The position numbers and the translations under genes were made by a program. A stretch of 32,084 nucleotides of DNA from positions 1 to 32,084 of IMG/VR virus record IMGVR_UViG_3300025889_000547; one strand, given 5' to 3'. Under the pieces are notes generated by a model, which saw nothing but the letters and a program-made list of their open reading frames with translations, did no database searches and was not told the origin of the DNA. This stretch comes from a virus. This document shows, piece after piece, positions 15,960-25,500 of this stretch (position 1 is the first letter of the stretch; each line of letters begins with the position of its first letter).

Positions 15960-16321
15960 ACTACGGATATTCGCAGCAATACCAAGGCGGATTCGGCAGG
16001 TATGCTCCAGCGCCGTATCAGGCACCTTCGATTCCAGCATCTCAACAAGGGACGTCAGCTCTTGGGCGATACGCTCAAGGTCTGGACAAGCAGTACGGTC
16101 AGATCCAGTTCCTCAAGGAGCAGGGGTTCTCTGACGATGAGATCCAGCAGAAGTTCGGGCTGAACCCTAACATGGAGCAGGGGATTATGGGCCAGTACGG
16201 TGGCCTGCTGAATAAACGGGACGAGATGAAGGAAGACATCATCTCCGGAATTGAAAGCGGAGCTAAGTGGACAGGAAACCAAATAGCTTCAGGAGCAAAA
16301 TGGCTTGGTGGAGCACTGTGA
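15956..16321 (+). CDS. Small internal virion-type protein
   Basis: 121 residues. The start is Tyr/Gln/Gly-rich and disordered (MNYGYSQQYQGGFGRYAP), the middle has a helix-turn-helix-like run (FLKEQGFSDDEIQQKFGL) and the end is amphipathic and glycine-rich (GIESGAKWTGNQIASGAKWL), as in membrane-active peptides. Similar Tyr-rich starts occur in the 594-residue protein further on (MAEYGYSTPYRG), so the two may share a packing or processing signal. ATGA overlap upstream, GTGA overlap downstream. A role in DNA ejection is inferred from composition and place. Confidence 0.55.
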   Translation: MNYGYSQQYQGGFGRYAPAPYQAPSIPASQQGTSALGRYAQGLDKQYGQIQFLKEQGFSDDEIQQKFGLNPNMEQGIMGQYGGLLNKRDEMKEDIISGIESGAKWTGNQIASGAKWLGGAL

Positions 16322-16647
16322 TCACCAAGTTCCAGCGATGTTTCGGGCTCCGGCTGTTCCGGCTCTTCCGCTGGCAGCTTGAGATCTGGTTCTGTCCTGC
16401 AGGCGAAGTCATCCCGCTCCACACTCACGAGCAGTGCGACTCCCGCATCACGCACTGGCTGGGCAACGTCGAGTGGATGATGGGCGCCAAACGTCGGACA
16501 CTCTCGACCAGAGACATCGGTTGGACTCGTCACGTACCGGCAGGCTCGATTCACGGTGCCAAGGTCCACAGCTTCTCGATCTTCAGTAACCTGGAGAGGT
16601 GGACTGGTCGGCCATCGAGTGCTGCAATCGACTTCGTTCCCGCATGA
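16318..16647 (+). CDS. Cupin-fold protein
   Basis: 109 residues from the GTG that overlaps the upstream stop; an ATG at 16300 would add six residues. The start ITKFQRCFGLRLFRLFRWQL leads into strand LEIWFCPAGEVIPLHTH. His35, His37 and Asp41, and later His79 in VPAGSIHGAKV, match the two cupin metal-binding motifs closely enough for a single-domain cupin. I recall near-identical layouts in hypothetical phage proteins. The substrate is unknown; cupins include sugar isomerases, dioxygenases and plain binding proteins. The glycosyltransferase-like gene directly after it makes a sugar-related role plausible, but that is inference. Confidence 0.65.
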   Translation: MITKFQRCFGLRLFRLFRWQLEIWFCPAGEVIPLHTHEQCDSRITHWLGNVEWMMGAKRRTLSTRDIGWTRHVPAGSIHGAKVHSFSIFSNLERWTGRPSSAAIDFVPA

Positions 16648-17378
16648 AAATCTTCATTCTTTGCACTGCCAGGAGCAGAAAAATAGAACGGACATCTAGT
16701 CTGACGCTGGAAACGATCCATGTCGGATTCCCTGACACCCATGTTCACGTCGACTTCCAAGGTGATTGGGCAAGGTCAGAAAGAATAGAAGTTGGAGGAG
16801 TTCATTCTTCGACTGTTTTCCAGAAACCTAAAATTCACGGCGACTGGATCAAAGGGCTGGTCTATTCGGAGGAAAATCCGTTCGTCATTGCAGACCCAGA
16901 CCTTGTGTTTTTCTCTAGGTTCCCGATTGAAAAGTACATTGGCAACGCATGGGCTGGCGACCTGACTCCTTCGTTCAACTGTCCAGTGGCAAAGGCCAGG
17001 ACCGCATGGAGATTTCACACTTCGCTTCTATTTATTGATCCGATTCGACTTCGACTAGAGATCAGAGACTGGAAGGCAAAGGTAGAGGCCAACCAGTTTG
17101 TTCCTGGAGTTGATCTGTTTCGCCCAGCCTTGATTCCGACTGAGGATGGGAACCGATTCTACGACACGTGTTCATTCCTGTCTCACGCAATAGGTGCCAA
17201 GCACTTCGACGATGAAACTCTCGAATGTTATCGGCACCTTCACGCTGGCACTTGGTCTGACATCGTGGAGAAGTCGATGCCCGGGTTCCAGGATATGCAC
17301 CGGAAGCTGCTTTCGGATCGGCAATTCCTGAAAGAGTCTCGCACAATGCAGAATGAGTTCTACAGGAAGCACGCATGA
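16644..17378 (+). CDS. Glycosyltransferase-like protein (GT-A type, inferred)
   Basis: 244 residues from ATG 16644, which overlaps the cupin stop; earlier in-frame starts would lie inside that gene. The layout is strand MKIFILCTARS, helix, then strand HVHVDFQG, and an acidic D-P-D at residues 84-86 after a hydrophobic strand (PFVIADPDLVFFSRF). This is how GT-A transferases place the DxD that holds the metal and the sugar nucleotide. The following AGDLTPSFNCPVAK, the Trp-Arg-Phe segment and the late HLHAGTW agree with an acceptor half. It might modify virion proteins or host surface glycans. Base use is slightly more AT-rich than its neighbours. Confidence 0.5.
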   Translation: MKIFILCTARSRKIERTSSLTLETIHVGFPDTHVHVDFQGDWARSERIEVGGVHSSTVFQKPKIHGDWIKGLVYSEENPFVIADPDLVFFSRFPIEKYIGNAWAGDLTPSFNCPVAKARTAWRFHTSLLFIDPIRLRLEIRDWKAKVEANQFVPGVDLFRPALIPTEDGNRFYDTCSFLSHAIGAKHFDDETLECYRHLHAGTWSDIVEKSMPGFQDMHRKLLSDRQFLKESRTMQNEFYRKHA

Positions 17379-17800
17379 AGGAGATCCTGTCCATCTATCA
17401 GGAAGCATGCCTCGGCAATCAAAACGCGTTCGCCTTCGTTGTGGCGTTCCACGGCTACTGTCACCAGATCGACGACCTGATCGATGGAGACGTGGCATAC
17501 AGCCCTGAGAACCTGCTCAAGGTGCTGATGGCAGCGAACACGCTCTACTCGACGCCATTCTATTTGGAACATGCGTGGAGACTGCAGCCTGTCATTGCAA
17601 TGATCACCAACACGTACGCTGACTCTGTGGCCTGGGAGACTTCAGACGAGCCCTGGAAGCAACGCGTGGCGGACGTCATCAGGCAGTGCGGGAACGACAT
17701 GATCCTGGCAGTCGCGTGGATCGTCGGTGGATGGAATCACGTTCGCTCAATTTCGCTTCGACTTCGAGAGGCTGCCTACCACGATCAACACAAGGAATAG
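17375..17800 (+). CDS. Conserved phage helical protein of unknown function
   Basis: 141 residues, all-helical in appearance. The motif FHGYCHQIDDLIDGD near residue 29 and the late VAWIVGGWNHVRSIS recur in hypothetical phage proteins I remember from the internal-protein region of podoviruses. The DDLIDGD run looks like the DDxxD of isoprenoid synthases, but the protein is far too short for that family and lacks a second aspartate motif, so I do not call it one. The start overlaps the preceding stop (ATGA). Its job may be in virion assembly or in the small accessory cluster with the cupin and transferase. Confidence 0.6.
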   Translation: MKEILSIYQEACLGNQNAFAFVVAFHGYCHQIDDLIDGDVAYSPENLLKVLMAANTLYSTPFYLEHAWRLQPVIAMITNTYADSVAWETSDEPWKQRVADVIRQCGNDMILAVAWIVGGWNHVRSISLRLREAAYHDQHKE

Positions 17801-17802
17801 AT

Positions 17803-19587
17803 ATGGCCGAATACGGATACTCGACTCCCTACAGAGGGACCACGATTCAACCGCTCCCGCCTGGGTACATGGAGGCAGCCACCGCTCCGGGACGCAATCT
17901 AGCCGCTGGCATCGCGCAATTCGGCGCCGGTATCGGTCAGGCCATCCAACGGTACCAGGACAACAAGGCTCAGAACGAGGCAGCCATTCAAACTTTCGAG
18001 ACGCTCACCGGGATGGCCCAGCAGGCCCTGGCGTCCGACCCTCAGTACATCGCGGCACAACAGTACTACGAGACCGGACAGCTCCCACCTGGAGTCACTG
18101 AGGCTGACATCAATCGGTTCACGCAGAAGGTCCAGGCGGATAGGTCCATGCTCAATCGGATGGTCGGCCTGGGCGAGAAGTTCGGTGACATGAGCGTGGC
18201 CAAGAAGAAGGCTGCGATCGGTGACATGGCTATGGTGCTCCAGCAGTATCAGCAGCGCGGGGAGGCCGACATGAAGCGTGAGGTCAACCAGCTCGCACTC
18301 GACAAGGCCCGGCGTGAGGCTGCAACAACTAGGCAGATTGATATTCTGATGGGGCAGGCTGCAAAGATGCCGACCACGCGCACGGTCGATGTCCAAGAGG
18401 CTTATCAAGTTCCTGTTCCTCCTCCTGTTGGACAAGTTCCAGCAACAACTAAGGCGCAAGCACCTCAACCAGCAATTGAGGAGGTTGCAAAGCAAAGGTT
18501 GGCCCTCAAGCAAGAAGCTGATTCTCTTGAAAATCTTGCAGTCCTTAATGAGCGTGAGGCTATAACTCGTGAAAACCAGCTTAAGCAACAACAGGCTGCG
18601 CTGAATGCCACTCAGGCTCCGTATTCACAGACGGCGCTAGGCGCTTCGATGGCCGGTTCTGGAACTGGAATCAGGATTCCATCGCTACAGGGACAAACAA
18701 GGACTCCAACTCCTTTGGAGCAAGAAGTTGCTCAAGAAAAATTCAGAAGGCAGTCAGAAGAGGTTTTTTCATTCACATCTCAACTTCGTCAAAAAGCCGC
18801 AGAAGATCGGGCCAAGGCTCAACAACTTCGAGCCCAGATGGAAAACATTGGTAAACCTGCGGCTGTTAGTCAGCAGGCTAAAGCTGCACCAGTTGTTCCT
18901 GCTTTTGAAACTAGGACGCGGACAGTGCAGTCACAGCAGCAGGTGCCTTACGAGGATTTGAGGAGACAACTTGTAGACTTGGCTCGCACCGAAAGCATGG
19001 CTCCGGAGGCTTTTGCTTCCATTGACAAGGTGCTGGAGATGGCAGGAACAAAGAGGCCAATACAGGTCGAGTCTTCTGTAACTCCTGAAGGCATCACAGT
19101 GATTAGAGCTGACGGGAAGGTGGACATCATTCCGCCTGTCAAACAACCCAACCAGCCTCTTACTGAAGCAGACAAGGCGTTCATGTCCAACGTGTCTGAG
19201 TATAGGACATCTCTCGCCGAGCTTAACAACGCCATCGACAACTACGGGACATCCGAGTTCCTTGATCCCAAGGGGTCTGTCCTTCTCAATTCAATCCCAT
19301 ACAAGGTTGCCATCATGTATGCGAAGATTGTTGATCCGGGGTCAGTTGCGCGTGAAGGCGAAGTTGCTGCTGCAAAGAAATACCTCATACCGCTTGGAGT
19401 CGGTGTGCGTCCTTCTGTTGCCAAGGCAGCAATTGAAAACCAGTTGGCTGAGATTGAACGCAGGACGTCAATCTACGAGCAGATCACTGGAAGAAGGGTG
19501 CCCGGTTCTTCTGGAGTTACAGAATCGGGCTCTTCTTCTGATCGGTATACATTGATTCGCGGCAAAGAAATCAAACCCGTCCAGTAA
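17803..19587 (+). CDS. Internal virion protein, coiled-coil
   Basis: 594 residues from ATG 17803, with AAGGAA at 17792-17797 six bases upstream of it; an in-frame ATG at 17686 lies within the preceding gene and is rejected. Long Gln/Ala/Lys-rich coiled coils fill residues 60-420, with Pro-rich breaks. The C-terminal domain carries ADKAFMSNVSEYRTSLAEL, then IPYKVAIMYAKIVDPGSVAR and EGEVAAAKKYLIPLG, an order I recognise from internal virion proteins of podovirus-like phages. It would be packed in the head core and ejected with DNA. Between about 18400 and 19580 the DNA is less GC-rich than upstream. The giant gene begins at the next base. Confidence 0.68.
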   Translation: MAEYGYSTPYRGTTIQPLPPGYMEAATAPGRNLAAGIAQFGAGIGQAIQRYQDNKAQNEAAIQTFETLTGMAQQALASDPQYIAAQQYYETGQLPPGVTEADINRFTQKVQADRSMLNRMVGLGEKFGDMSVAKKKAAIGDMAMVLQQYQQRGEADMKREVNQLALDKARREAATTRQIDILMGQAAKMPTTRTVDVQEAYQVPVPPPVGQVPATTKAQAPQPAIEEVAKQRLALKQEADSLENLAVLNEREAITRENQLKQQQAALNATQAPYSQTALGASMAGSGTGIRIPSLQGQTRTPTPLEQEVAQEKFRRQSEEVFSFTSQLRQKAAEDRAKAQQLRAQMENIGKPAAVSQQAKAAPVVPAFETRTRTVQSQQQVPYEDLRRQLVDLARTESMAPEAFASIDKVLEMAGTKRPIQVESSVTPEGITVIRADGKVDIIPPVKQPNQPLTEADKAFMSNVSEYRTSLAELNNAIDNYGTSEFLDPKGSVLLNSIPYKVAIMYAKIVDPGSVAREGEVAAAKKYLIPLGVGVRPSVAKAAIENQLAEIERRTSIYEQITGRRVPGSSGVTESGSSSDRYTLIRGKEIKPVQ

Positions 19588-22500
19588 ATGCCCTACACAG
19601 TCGAGATCCCCGGAGGTCGTGGAATAGTCGAGGTGGCTGATGACGTGCCGCTCGAGGAGGCTAGGCTTCAGATCGAGAAGCAGTTCCCTCCCAACGGTGC
19701 CGAGATCGCCGAACGACTTGCCGCGGAGCCCGACTACCAGCCGACCACTGAGGAGTTCCAGCTCTACAAGGACTACGCCAAGGAGAAGCAGACCAGCTTC
19801 ATCGACTCGTTCGCTCAAGGGGTCGACTACATGCTCGGTGTCGCAGGTCGTGGCATTGCCGCTGGTGTCACAGAAGGCGCTGCACTCAACCCAGCCAACT
19901 ACCTCGAGGCGATGGGTCAGGGCACGCAGCAGCTCTACGGGATGATCGCCCAGTCGCAGGACCCCAACAGCGCACTGTTCAAGCTCAAGGACCTGATCAA
20001 CGGCACCGGAACAATCGAGTCTCAACGTCAGCAGTTCATCGAAGCCCGGAAATTCAACCAGGACCTGGCTAAGTACGAGAGCGGTGAGTCGACCTTCCTG
20101 CCCAAGGAGATGGTCAACCCTGAGTACGTTCAGGCTGCCGCGATGATCCTCGATCCAACACTGGCCCTCCCCGGGCTAGGCGAGGTCTTCGGTGCTGGCA
20201 AGCTGGCAACCAAGGGCGTCGGGCTGGCTGCTCGAGGCGTCGGACGCGGTGTCAGTGCGCTGGCAAGGCCCGTGGAGACTGCGACCAAGGCCGGTGAACG
20301 AATCCTGGCTGAGGCAATCAATGTGACTCCAGAGGGGCTCGCAACTGCAGCACGGACGACTGGTGTGGCTTCTGCGCTCGGTGTGGCGCCCGCGGTTGGC
20401 GTGGTCGGTGCCGTTCCTCTCATTGCAACGACTGCCCGGGAAGCTGGCGAAGCTCTGGCCACTGCTGGCGAGAACCTGCTGACTCAGCCTTCCAGGATTG
20501 GCCCGCTCGAGGCCATCGGACGCATTCCTGGAGCCAACCTCCGGCAACGCACGCTCGGTGTCATCGGACAGTACGGTGGGGACGCTGCACTCGACACGGC
20601 TCTGCGGGCTACTGCTGGTTCCATCGAGGGCGGCGCGATCGGTGCTGGTCTAGGTTACCTGGGAGGCGGACAGGAAGGCGCCGGGTTCGGTGCTGGATCT
20701 GGTGCTACGATGGGTGCTGCAGGTACAGCCGCGGCTCGTGGATACCAGAAGCTCACAGGCAAGGCAGCCCGGGAAGCTCGACAGGGAGACTTCGATCGGT
20801 ACGTCGCAAGCCAGGACGAGAACACTGCTAGTCTCCTGCGTCAGATCGAGAGTCAACACGGCCTGGATGTCGCTTCCGGATTCATGGACGCCACTGCACT
20901 GGTCCGTGGTCAGCTCGGGGACGTCAACGTGACGCTGCTCTCTGCTGAGGACTACAGGAAGCGGTTCGGAACCAACAGTCGCGGTGTCCAGATTCCAGAG
21001 GCCGACACGCCTGCCATCTACGTCAACGCGGACCTCTTCGGTCAGGGCAAGGGAGACTCTCCGCTCTACACGCTGGGCCACGAGGTCTTCCACGCTCTTG
21101 AACGTTCGGAGCAGCTCGCCAGTCGTGCCAGTGATATCAAGGACGCTCTGGTCGGCAGCTATGTCGTCACAGACGGTGTCGCAACGAAGGTCACCAATGG
21201 TCTGTTCGATGACGCTGAGGTGGAGGCCAGGTTCAAGCAGTACCGGGATAAGCTGGCGCCACAACAGGCTGAGGCTCTCGCTCAGTACGACACCCCACAG
21301 AAGCGTGCGGACTTCGTTGCCTCCGAGATCGCTGCTGAGTACACGGGCGCCCTGTTCGCTGGCCAGAAGCCTGACGCTTTGCTGCGCGGATTCAGTGGTC
21401 TGACGAGGACTCTGCTTGACCAGGCGCTGACCAAGAACGCCGACTCTGCGCTCAACCGGATCGCTCAACGCATCGAGAACACGTTCGGACTGAAGCCGCT
21501 CGACTCGATCCTGTTCCCAGACCTCAAGCAGGCCAGCCCCCAGGTGAACGCGATGCTGCGGGACATGGTGCGTGCTCGACGTAAGCTCGACGAGAGGATC
21601 CTGGCCGCAGACTCGGAGCTCACCGGAGCCATCAAGCCCAGCGACATGGGCAATCCGATCGCGGCAAAAGTCGCCCAGGACTTCGGAATCGCGGAACAGA
21701 ACCCGGACGGCACGACACGTTGGCTGACTGACGAAGAGATCAACGCACGTGAGTGGCGAGACAATCAGGCGGTCCAGGACATCCTGCTGACACGCCCGGG
21801 GGCTCGACTGGTCGACGGTGTGATCCAGGGACGGTTCTCGCCTGAGCAGCTCTCGGCCATCGAGCAGAGCCAGCAGGTGTCGTCTCGGATGAAGGACAAG
21901 ATCCGGGCAGTCGCTGCGTCCATCAACAACGGCAACTCCATCTTCATCGACTACAACGCAGCCACGCGTCGGGTGAAGAACCGCATCACCGGGAAGCACA
22001 CCTCGAAGTACTCGAGCGGCATCCGGATGACTCAGCGTGAGCTCTTGCCGTACGCGTTCTACTTCTCGAAGGCTGACAACCCGGTCATCAAGGCAATCGA
22101 CCTGACCAAGGTGCGACGCGCTGTCGAGGGATTCGTTCGCAAGGATGGATCGATCGATGGCATCTGGGAGAACATGGATGGGTTCATGTCGGACCTGGCC
22201 AAGTACTTCACCAATCTCGATTCGCCACGACGTCAGCCTAGCGCAATCGCTCTCGATTCAGATGCCAAGGCCAAGTTCATGGGGGACCTGGTCAACGACA
22301 TGGAGAAGGGCGGCAGGAAGTTCGTTCGCGATTTCCGTCTGGACCGCATGGGTGCTGTCGAACCCAGGAACTTCCGGGCCAGGATCTCCGAGGAGGCAAT
22401 CCAGTTCTCCAAGATGCGTTGGATGCCCAGCGAGAACGTCGGAGACACAAAGGTCACCGGGAGCGAGGAGGGCTACAGGATCGTCTCCAAGGACAAGAAC

Positions 22501-25500
22501 AGACTTTACGGACCCGATGGGAAACTGATCGGGATCTACGACACACAACTAGAAGCAGAAAGGAAAGCAGATGCCGCTCAAGCAAGGGTACAGTCGGAAA
22601 TCGATCAGCAGCAACGTCTCGCGGGAGATGAAGGCGGGCAAGCCGCAGAAGCAGGCCGTGGCGATCGCGTTGAGCGTGGCCAGGAAAGCGGCCAAGAAGG
22701 CGGGCAAGCACTCGGTCAGGTTCGACAAGAGGGGGATGTAACCCAGTACACAAAAGAAGAGAGGGCGGCACTCTCTGAGGCCAAGAAACGGATCTCCAGG
22801 AATCTCAAGGAGTACCCAGAAGCAGTGCCGCTCTCGATGAAGGTGAACTCTAAGACTGGTCGCGTAAAATTCGATCAGCTCAAGGGGCCAGATGGTCAGC
22901 CAATCCTGGATGCAAAAGGAAGGCCAGTCGTCGATGTAGTTTTCAAGAAACGGCCTTACAAAATCAGGAACTCTCCAAAACTGTCCAAGGACAACGCAAA
23001 AGCTGTCACGCAAGCTGCTGACCTACTTGAGGCAGACGCCAGGAAAGCCATCAATATGCCCTCGGTTTCCAATGGGCTTGGATGGTACAGCCGGATGCGC
23101 GAGTTCCTGCAGACTGCTTTCGGTGCGTCCATTGAATTGTTTGGTCAGTTGCTTGGAGCGACATCAGCTCGCACACCTGTCGACACGAACTTCAGGCAGG
23201 CGCTCGAGGCCATTCGAATGTTCAGCGCAGGGAACTACGACTCTCTGCTCAACGACTTCGATGCTCACGTAAAGAAGGCCAATGCTGATGCTCAGTCTGG
23301 AGAGCTATTGAGGAGGTGGAAGGAGAAGAATCCTAAGAAGCGAAAGTCGACGTTCAAGATTCAGGACGAACTCCGCAAAGAGATCAACAGGTTCGACAAG
23401 GTCCCACTTCGTGAAAACGGAAAGAAGTTCAACGCCAACTCACAGAAAGTTCTACACGTTCTTTACGGACTTTGGCTGGATCAAACAGTTGGACCAAAGA
23501 CTCCGAACTTCGCCGGAAATCTCACTGGTCGGACGCTGAAGGCAACCATCGACGTCTGGGCTGCTCGCAATCTCAGGAGGCTTTTGTACGAGGGCAAAGC
23601 AAAGCGATGGCGAATCCTTCCAGAACAAGAATCTGGAGTTACTGATCCGGACTTCTTCTTCGCCCAGGACGTCTACGACACGGTCGCGAAACGATTGGGA
23701 ATGAACGCAGACGATCTCCAAGCCCTGATGTGGTTCATGGAGAAGGACGTCTGGGAGAAGAACGGATGGACGTCCACGGTCGGAGCAGAGAAATCCAGTT
23801 TCGACAAGGAAGCAGGCAAGTTGGCGCTGGATCGCTATCAGGCCGGTGTGACCACATTCACGACTCCGGAACAGTACAGCCCAGAAATCCAGGAGAAGGA
23901 GCGGATGGCACTCAGGAACTCGATTGCCAAGATTCCCGGAATGACGAGCTCCAGGGTAACGCACTCGGACGGAATGTATGGAGACTACATCGAGCCATCG
24001 TTTGACGTGGAGTTCTCGGTTCAACGCAAGCCAGACGGGAGCTCACAGGACATCTCAAGCCAGGTCGCAGAGATCATTCGGATTGCATCAGAGCAGGGAC
24101 GCAAACAGACCGATGTATTCGTCTCGAAGGTGGTCGACCAAAACCATCCCAACGCAAGGCCAATGGTTGAGATCGGATTCAAGAAGGCAGCTTCACCTGA
24201 AGACGTCCAGGCAGTCGTTCAAGCGTTCCGTTCCAACGGCATCGACGGATTCACGATCGCCAAGGATACCAGGGGAAAAGTCATCGGAATCAGAGCTCAG
24301 TACATCCCTGAGATCTCAGCCAGATTTGACACGATCGAGCATCTCAACCCGGACAAATCCATTGACTTCGCGACCGAATGGATGAACAAGACGAGAAACG
24401 CTGCTCTCTCGCTCGATCAGATTGAGAATGTCAGCTACAAGCAACCCGGGTGGGTATCCACTACTGTCTATGGAATCGAAGAATACAGCTCCGCAACGCC
24501 CTCGGACAATGGCCGAACTAGCCGTCGCGATGAATTGGACCGCAGGCGGGCTGTCCTCGAATCAAGACAGATACCTAGTGGGCCAGCTCCCAACGAAGGA
24601 ATGGAGCCCGGGACCCCAGGACTTCCAACTTCTGGCGGAGATGTTCAGACAGAGGTCGTTCAATCCAGGACGCCAGAGATAGCTCGCTTGATGCCTGCCG
24701 ACGTCCGAGAGCGGTCCATAAACATCAACGACTCGGATGCGGACTACACCGGGATGATTGTCAGGGGTGAAAAGACAATCGAGACACGAGACAACCCAAC
24801 AAGCCTCAAGCCGTACATCGGGAAACGCGTCGGACTTGTCAGCACTGGCACCGGAGGAAAGGCCATGCTTGTCGGATCGGCTGTCATTGGTTCACCGAAG
24901 CAGTACAACACCGAAAGCGAGTTCCGTAGGGATTACTCAAAACATCGGGTCGAGCCTCAGTCTCTGTTTGACATCAAGAAGGGATCTCCTAAGTGGGGAT
25001 TCCCATTGGAAGACGTCAGACCCATTGAGCCAGTTCCAGCTCCCGCAGGCGGAATTGTCGCGAGGAAGATGCCGGAAGGGTTCCAGTTCATGCCAAGCGA
25101 CTCGGACTACCTAGCAGCGGTTAAGTCCGGCGACACGGCCAAGGCGCAGCAGATGGTCGATCAGGCGGCTAAGGCGGCGGGGTATACGGTGGGGCCTGTG
25201 TATCATGGAACAAACGCAGAGTTCACAGAGTTCAAGCGCGGTGATCTAGGGATCCATTTCGGAACTAAAGAGCAAGCAGCGGGTCGAGGTGGAACTCGTG
25301 AAATACGGGCCTTCCTGAAGGCGAAACCAATCCGTATTGACGACGATCCCGGGTTTTGGATGGGCCGAAAGATCGTTAATTTGCTGTCGGATCAAGGGGT
25401 AAACAAAACAGAGTTGTCCAAACTATTTAACAAAGCAGCGAGCGAAGGTGGATCCTCTGGGGAGCCGAACAGCAGCGCGGATATTCTGGCTCGCGGCCTA

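Noticed and set aside
17419-17495. DDLIDGD resembling the DDxxD motif of isoprenoid synthases
   Set aside because: The protein has 141 residues, about half the family's size, and lacks the second aspartate motif; similar short phage proteins share the run.
20650-21999. 449-codon open frame on the - strand inside the giant gene
   Set aside because: It is opposite the well-supported metallopeptidase domain; composition is that of a reverse-complement shadow.
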